Origin: Sphaeroforma sirkka | Taxonomy: Eukaryota; Opisthokonta; Ichthyosporea; Ichthyophonida | DNA: 20,326 nucleotides | Direction: 5' to 3' | Assembly: GCA_001586965.3 (NCBI GenBank) | Contig: LUCW03000978.1 | Span: 10,001-30,326, forward strand | Made by a program: the position numbers and the translations under genes | The notes under the pieces: model-generated | The model's input: the letters and a program-made list of their open reading frames with translations, nothing else | Told to the model about the DNA's origin: nothing | Database searches by the model: none | In this document: in pieces, positions 9,624-20,326 of the stretch | Layout of the letters: each line of letters starts with the position of its first letter | Position numbering within the stretch: position 1 is the stretch's first letter

Positions 9624-10658
9624 ATGTGTATGTGTATATGTATGTGTATGTGTATAAAAGTAGAAATACAAGTATCTATACATAGACGAATACAAATACG
9701 AGGGTCGCATCAACACCTTTAAACCATCATACAGTAGAGCAAGCCTCCAATGATCCAAGCCAGGCACGATCCGGGAAAGGTACTCTTGGCAATATTGAAG
9801 CCAATGAGTGTGTTGCGCACGCGTCTGTGGTTAACAATCAGACCCAACAACTGGTACACGTAGCGATGATCGACAATCTCCCAAAACATATCCAGCGGGC
9901 TATGGTTCACAATGTACCTGTGCAACACAACCTGACGGTGAGTACAAGTGTTTCTACCTGTGCGATTGATTCCCCATATACATACACACACACATACACA
10001 TATACATACTTACACAGATACACATACATATACATACACACATACACATACAAACACATGTATGCATGCACATGCCCATGCACATACGCACAAGTATGTT
10101 CCCGTAAAAACTTCTAATATGAATGTAATACCGCTATTGAGGGTGTCCAAGGCGTGTTGATGATCCGAGGTGAAACGCCCACGACTCATCATCAGTGACA
10201 AACAAACCAGACTAACACGCCCCACAGATGATACAACATGCTGTAACAACGTTTATATACGTCTTCTTCCGCGACATGTGACCCGCAAGGCCAATGCAGC
10301 CAGACGGGCATAGTACCATGAACATACCAAGCAACCATCGGTGTTCCTAGCGCCCAGTCTCCCTGCTGAAACGTGGCACACGCCGATCCCGTGAGAAGAC
10401 TAATGGATACCTGTCCGAATACACAGCACAGTACAGATCCCACCATGCTTGCGTACGGTGACTTCACAGAGAAGAGTCGGCCATGGCGTACCCCATTCTC
10501 TGTAAACAGGTGCATGTTATATTTATTTAGGTTCATAATGAGGAAAAAAGCGTTAATATTTGTATATGTTTATGTATATGTACACATATGTGTATGTCCA
10601 TGTCCATATCCGTGTGTATATGTCAATGTCAATGTATATGTATATGTATATGTCAATA

Positions 10659-10689
<31 letters not shown>

Positions 10690-10869
10690 TTATGTATATG
10701 TAAATTTATATGTATATGTATATGGAAATGTACACGTATACATATATGCATATGCATATGTATATTTATATGTGTATGTAAATTTAAAATGTTATGTATA
10801 CGCATGTATATATATGTGTGTGTGAGTGTGTGTGTATGTATGTATGCATGCATGTATACAAACAAATAC

Positions 10870-10917
<48 letters not shown>

Positions 10918-10918
10918 A

Positions 10919-10980
<62 letters not shown>

Positions 10981-11399
10981 TGTGTGTGTGTGTGTATGCA
11001 TATATATATATATATATACAAACATACAAACATACATACACATATACATACATATATATATATCGGAATGTTAAAAGTCACTGGAGATTTATTGGGAACA
11101 CGTTCTATTTGGTACCACACAAGCCTCAACAAAATCAATTCGATGGTGCAAGTTGTAAACACTTTTCAATATTCCAACCCCTCCCAAAGGTATAGATAAA
11201 TGTGTTGTGCGGTGAAAGTATCGTACAAGACTGGACGATGATTGGCCATTACCATACCCTGTGCCTTTCGGATTCCCATGCAAGTCCCAATACATGCGAG
11301 TGCATATAACACATACGCGTCAATGGTGGGTAGTATCATCACGGCCTGAGGAATATCCTCGGCTGTGAATTGCAGCGATTCCGGAATAACTTGAACCAT
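6092..11399 (-). CDS. TMEM38: TRIC (TMEM38) family trimeric intracellular cation channel, seven exons, 435 aa
   Basis: Exons, in transcription order, are 11399-11258, 10499-10328, 9917-9733, 8904-8823, 8225-8091, 7386-7086 and 6382-6092. Every junction is GT-AG and the phases (1,2,1,2,2,0) agree throughout, giving 435 codons and a TAA stop at 6092-6094. TRIC proteins are homotrimeric K+ channels of the ER/SR membrane that supply counter-ion current during Ca2+ release. Compared from memory with human TRIC-A: residues 60-85 ([18 protein letters not shown]...) match HPIASWLCAMLHCFGS; 104-117 ([14 protein letters not shown]) match VWYLIFFCPLDLFY; 137-148 match the RVRKIAVG region; 176-190 ([15 protein letters not shown]) match FEQLLRGVWKPETNEIL; 196-208 ([13 protein letters not shown]) match TKASLYGAILFTL; 256-275 match the SPFDALEGYICPVLFG end. 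The core is about the usual length. Residues ~280-435 form a long polar, disordered-looking tail with one lysine-rich patch. The start is the first ATG in the open frame of exon 1; a further 5' exon cannot be excluded. The family call is strong; exon 7 is the least certain exon. Confidence 0.85.
7086..7386 (-). CDS. TMEM38: TRIC gene exon 6 (residues 239-339)
   Basis: The acceptor is GTATACAG with an upstream tract that is unusually purine-rich; the donor is GTATGT. The start ([19 protein letters not shown]) aligns with SPFDALEGYICPVLFG, the conserved end of the TRIC core. A polar Thr/Ala/Gln/Lys-rich cytosolic tail follows. Confidence 0.75.
7571..7860. repeat. 20-bp minisatellite, about 14 copies, in TRIC intron 5
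   Basis: The unit ATTGAAGTAGTCGCAAATGT is repeated head to tail with point variants (for example TTGACGTAG, AAGTAGACGCGATT). Because 20 is not a multiple of 3, all three minus frames stay open and give false 87-124 aa proteins with a 20-residue period. It lies wholly between exons 5 and 6. Confidence 0.95.
8091..8225 (-). CDS. TMEM38: TRIC gene exon 5 (residues 194-239)
   Basis: A pyrimidine-rich acceptor (TACATGTGCAG) and a strong GTATGT donor bound it. It encodes [13 protein letters not shown] followed by a hydrophobic helix ([19 protein letters not shown]), matching TRIC helices 6 and 7. A second in-phase acceptor lies 222 nt upstream at 8448-8449. Confidence 0.88.
8226..8447 (-). other. 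In-frame alternative 5' extension of TRIC exon 5 (74 codons)
   Basis: A good acceptor (TTGGTGTGCTTAG) at 8448-8449 has the same phase as the exon 5 acceptor. The 222 nt between them contain no stop in the coding frame. They would add 74 residues, including a strongly hydrophobic run ([20 protein letters not shown]). TRIC homology supports the short exon, so this is either an alternative acceptor or an open intron by chance. Confidence 0.35.
8823..8904 (-). CDS. TMEM38: TRIC gene exon 4 (residues 167-194)
   Basis: This is an 82-nt exon. The acceptor is GCTGTAG at 8905-8906, chosen because it is in phase and joins GGLLY directly to [13 protein letters not shown], reproducing the GSG...FEQLLRG segment of TRIC. 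The reading frame is also open upstream, but including that part would add a spurious hydrophobic stretch. The donor is GTAGGT. Confidence 0.82.
9229..9301 (-). pseudogene. Decayed copy of TRIC exon 3 inside intron 3
   Basis: On the minus strand this segment aligns over about 58 nt with exon 3 around codons 131-149, at roughly 70% identity by eye. It shares CAGACG, CTCAT-GGCT and ATTG blocks in the same order. The frame translates as [12 protein letters not shown] against [12 protein letters not shown], then reaches a stop soon after. No usable splice pair is seen. Confidence 0.6.
9435..9489 (-). pseudogene. Second decayed copy of TRIC exon 3 inside intron 3
   Basis: The minus-strand segment shares CACAC, TTGGCTTCAA, ATTG and GTG-CTG-C blocks with exon 3 in the same order and spacing. 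It also shares ATTGTCG and TTCCGAA with the copy at 9229-9301, so the two copies may come from one duplicated ancestor. The frame is not coding. Confidence 0.55.
9532..9658. repeat. (TATATG)n/(TGTATG)n microsatellite in TRIC intron 3
   Basis: Starts as TGTATGTGCATG variants and becomes a pure TATATG array around 9578-9620. Periodic Tyr-Val and His-Thr ORFs here are artefacts. Confidence 0.9.
9733..9917 (-). CDS. TMEM38: TRIC gene exon 3 (residues 105-167)
   Basis: The acceptor is TTGTGTTGCACAG and the donor GTATGA. It encodes the SPLDMFW motif, the fourth helix and the RRVR basic stretch that aligns with the KEVVRVRK lipid-binding segment, then a Pro-Gly start of the fifth helix ([15 protein letters not shown]). 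Two decayed copies of this exon lie in the following intron. Confidence 0.88.
9955..10100. repeat. (CACATA)n microsatellite in TRIC intron 2
   Basis: ACACACATACACATATACATAC-type repeats fill the part of the intron next to exon 3. No coding signal. Confidence 0.85.
10328..10499 (-). CDS. TMEM38: TRIC gene exon 2 (residues 48-105)
   Basis: The acceptor is TTTACAG and the donor is GTATGT. It carries the second helix ([19 protein letters not shown]) and leads into the third. Phase 1 in and phase 2 out both match the neighbouring exons. Confidence 0.85.
10558..10790. repeat. (TATATG)n-type degenerate microsatellite in TRIC intron 1
   Basis: Repeated TATGTATATG with scattered variants. All ORFs here on both strands are repeat translations (Tyr/Val/Ile/Cys periodic) and not genes. 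Confidence 0.9.
10799..11065. repeat. Compound (TG)n/(TA)n/(CATA)n microsatellite in TRIC intron 1
   Basis: Two blocks of TG repeats alternate with (TA) runs, the longest at about 10922-10978, and grade into CATACA repeats. The arrangement (TA)n-(TG)n-CATATA-(TA)n appears twice, which suggests a duplication inside the array. Confidence 0.93.
11258..11399 (-). CDS. TMEM38: TRIC gene exon 1 (residues 1-47)
   Basis: The ATG is at 11399-11397 and the exon ends in phase 1 at a GTATGG donor. The hydrophobic stretch at residues 18-42 (containing [15 protein letters not shown]) corresponds to the first TRIC membrane helix (PVFDLSYFIVSILYL in human TRIC-A). Confidence 0.8.
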
Positions 11400-12930
11400 T
11401 CTCTGGTAGTCTACCTCCTTGTGTACGTGTCTTATGAGTGGATTAGTTCAACTTGTATTGCGATCAATAAATCCGTCCGAATAACACTTCTATCTCTACT
11501 ACGAGAAGGTTGTGCATCAAGAAGGTATGTACCAATATGTGTATATATTTTGAACGTACAAGTCCTATATTTATACCGCACATTTATACTCGTACCCTAT
11601 ATTTATATTTCTAATATATGCATTATTATTTCACATCCCCTCCTAAAAAGTCAAGGTGGCTAGGTATAAATACTAGTATTTAGAAGAATAAAAATTGGTA
11701 CTATGTAAATACGTGATTGAATTGTATTTCTTGTTTATTTATAGCTTTTCGGCTTTTTCAATCGTGCGTCCGTTGCAGAGGGACTATTTTCTTTTCTATT
11801 CTTGAAATAATGTTAGATTTAGGAGGCCATGAAAAATAAAATATATAAGCGCCAAAGTTCTTTGCTGTCACAGGGTTTTTCAATTTTTGGTCATAAGCCT
11901 TCTGTCATTCTGACAAAACATTGGTAACGATTGGTGTAGAATATTTAGGGTTTTCGGTTTTTACGTTTTTCATTTATGTTTTTGGGTTTTTTTTTGGGTT
12001 ATTTTAGCATAAGAAAATCCATAGCCTCCTATTTACACAAATAGCCCTCTAAAATTGGCATCCTATGTATCATAGCCTTCTTCTGGAAATTGAACAATTT
12101 GTTTTTTTTACAGCTTTTTTTAAACAAAAATAATCTGTCAAATCACATCTCAGACATCTGTAGGAACTAAGAACTTTTTCTTTTTGTTTAAAAAAAAATC
12201 TGTAAATTCATGTTTATCTGATATGACTAATCGCATGTTGCTACTCTCTACTAGTATTTAAAAGTGGAGTGTATTGAACCCAAGCTTAGGTACGAAGTGA
12301 GGTTGAAACAAGATTAGCAGCCCATGACCTATGTTTCAATAGTGCATCGAGACTTTCCGATGTGATGTGTTAATCTACTGAGTGCCCTGGATAGCGCCGG
12401 AAAGAATAAAGGCAATCGTTATGTCCGACACACCTTTGCACTGAGATGTACGTTTGCATATTTGACAAATAAATACAAATATATCGTCGCAGGTGGGACA
12501 TAAAAATTATGTTTAATCACACCCTCCTTCAGCAGAGAAATTGATAGGGACTCTCTTGTCACAAATACAACCGTCATATACGTATTATTGTTTAATATTG
12601 ACTAAAACTTCGTGTTCCATCAAATTGGTCAAAACAGCTGAAGACGCATTCTCGCCAACTTTCTCGAACACGCAATCTTACATACTCAGACGCTTGTTTC
12701 TGCTTCTCATCTGTGTGCTCATGAGCCGAGTGTCGTACTATTATATATCCATCGCAACAAGCTCTATAAGGTTGCCAACAATCGTAACTCTAACACCCTT
12801 CCCAACCGGCAGAGATGAACGCAGGTGGTGATCGCATTCCGCATCACCGTCTGCTAGTGAATTTTTATAAGGCGCCTACCTGCAAGTTGCCATCTACCGC
12901 TCAATTCCTTACATCAATGTTCGTCCGATA
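11400..12930. other. Intergenic region upstream of TRIC
   Basis: Between the TRIC start and the 56-bp repeat I see T-rich stretches (about 11740-12200) and no convincing exon. The TRIC promoter should lie just right of 11399, but I see no TATA box close to the start codon. Confidence 0.5.
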
Positions 12931-12937
12931 ATCAACT

Positions 12938-13090
12938 ACCACACTTAATTCTCGACAACTGCCTACCACGCTTTGTTCTCGATATTAACCAACGACAACA
13001 CTTAATTCTCGACAACTGCCTACCACGCTTTGTTCTCGATATTAACCAACGACCACACTTTATCCTCGATAGCCAAGTACCACACTCTAT
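12938..13090. repeat. 56-bp tandem repeat built from two related ~28-bp halves
   Basis: The block CACTTAATTCTCGACAACTG with CCTACCACGCTTTGTTCTCG and ATATTAACCAACGAC occurs at 12942 and again at 12998, almost identical, with degenerate halves on both sides (CACACTTTATCCTCGATAGC). No coding role is apparent. Confidence 0.85.
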
Positions 13091-13747
13091 TCCATGACAT
13101 TCATTTTAGGTTGCGTACTAGGTGGTATAAGCTTAACGTTTGGTATCTTCCGTCTGCCACACACGCGTGTATTGCTACAGGAGAAGGAGGGCTAACTTCA
13201 CCAGCACCATATGTTAGCAGAAATTTAATTCACGTTTCACCCCACTATTTGTAGTTAGGAATGGTCAGCCGTGACTGCGATGAGTCCTATACATAACTAA
13301 GGAATACTAAAGAGAGTGATACACTGTATATAAGCTCACGAGCGGTCTAACTCCCTGCAATAAAGGTATTTCATTGAATTGACGGAATAAACACAGTACT
13401 CCTGGCCCTATAGCATGACGGGATTCTACCTACTTTATTTCGAATTCTTATTTTACAACATCATTTGCCTATAGAGGATTTGGAACGCTGATTTGTTCCT
13501 TGCGGTTAAACACGCCAATTGCTATCCTTTACATCGAATTTCATTCCATTTTTGGAGCGGTCCATGACAGACCTCCCCAGATGATAGTCCGCACCGCCGA
13601 CTAAGCCTAACCAGAAAGTTTTGGTGGATATGACCCAGCACACCGGGTGAACGGGATCTCTACCACTTTAACTAAAACAAAGTCTGCACGGCACCCTCTA
13701 TATTACTAATTCATCTGAGATGTACAATGTATGCGAGTGTCTCAGTC

Positions 13748-20210
<6,463 letters not shown>

Positions 20211-20326
20211 CTATCCGTGAAAAGAGTTTTTTGGTAAGCTTCGATATGATTGCTTGCATATTAGATGTAATTTATAGCTTATGTACCACTGCTAATATGG
20301 TTTGTTTTGTATGCATGCGTATCAAA

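Noticed and set aside
10588-11199. Tyr/Ile/Cys/Val- and His/Thr-periodic ORFs on both strands
   Set aside because: They translate (TATATG), (TA) and (TG) microsatellites.
12541-12831. 96-aa plus-strand ORF
   Set aside because: No signature, no splice sites and no compositional contrast with the spacer.

Overview
This is a nuclear eukaryotic window. Its genes are split by GT-AG introns, nearly all with GTATG-type donors, and the introns and spacers are AT-rich and full of (TA)n, (TG)n and (TATATG)n microsatellites and minisatellites. Small GC-richer exons scattered in such DNA, together with an animal-type TRIC channel gene, suggest a unicellular relative of animals, possibly an ichthyosporean such as Sphaeroforma. 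That assignment is inference from style and gene content, not proof.

Layout. Positions 1-1250 hold a degenerate ~150-bp tandem repeat, one candidate terminal exon and one candidate first exon on the plus strand. Positions 1250-3780 are mostly empty, with a stretch of old protein-like sequence at about 2580-3230. Positions 3781-4360 (minus) hold a short secreted cysteine-rich repeat gene with a signal peptide and a TATA box; it is partly decayed and flanked by copies of a local dispersed repeat. Positions 6092-11399 (minus) hold a seven-exon gene that I assembled by hand. All seven exons join in phase and encode a 435-residue TRIC (TMEM38) family cation channel with a long hydrophilic C-terminal tail. 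Its introns hold microsatellites, a 20-bp minisatellite and two decayed copies of exon 3. Positions 11400-13747 are intergenic, with a 56-bp tandem repeat and one weak LTR-like motif pair. Positions 13748-20210 (minus) hold the 3' part of a second gene. Five exons join in phase and encode at least 716 residues: an alpha-helical N-terminal part, an acidic linker exon, then a long Ser/Thr/Ala/Glu-rich disordered tail with degenerate repeats. I do not recognise its family. Its introns contain a triplicated splice-acceptor unit, two minisatellites that abut a 95-bp exon on both sides, and more than 1.3 kb of AT microsatellite.

No rRNA, tRNA, CRISPR array or intact transposon is visible. The two best genes lie on the same strand but show no functional link. 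The most informative points are the assembled TRIC gene with its exon-duplication fossils and a 222-nt in-frame alternative acceptor, and the way tandem repeats have grown right up to splice sites in the second gene.
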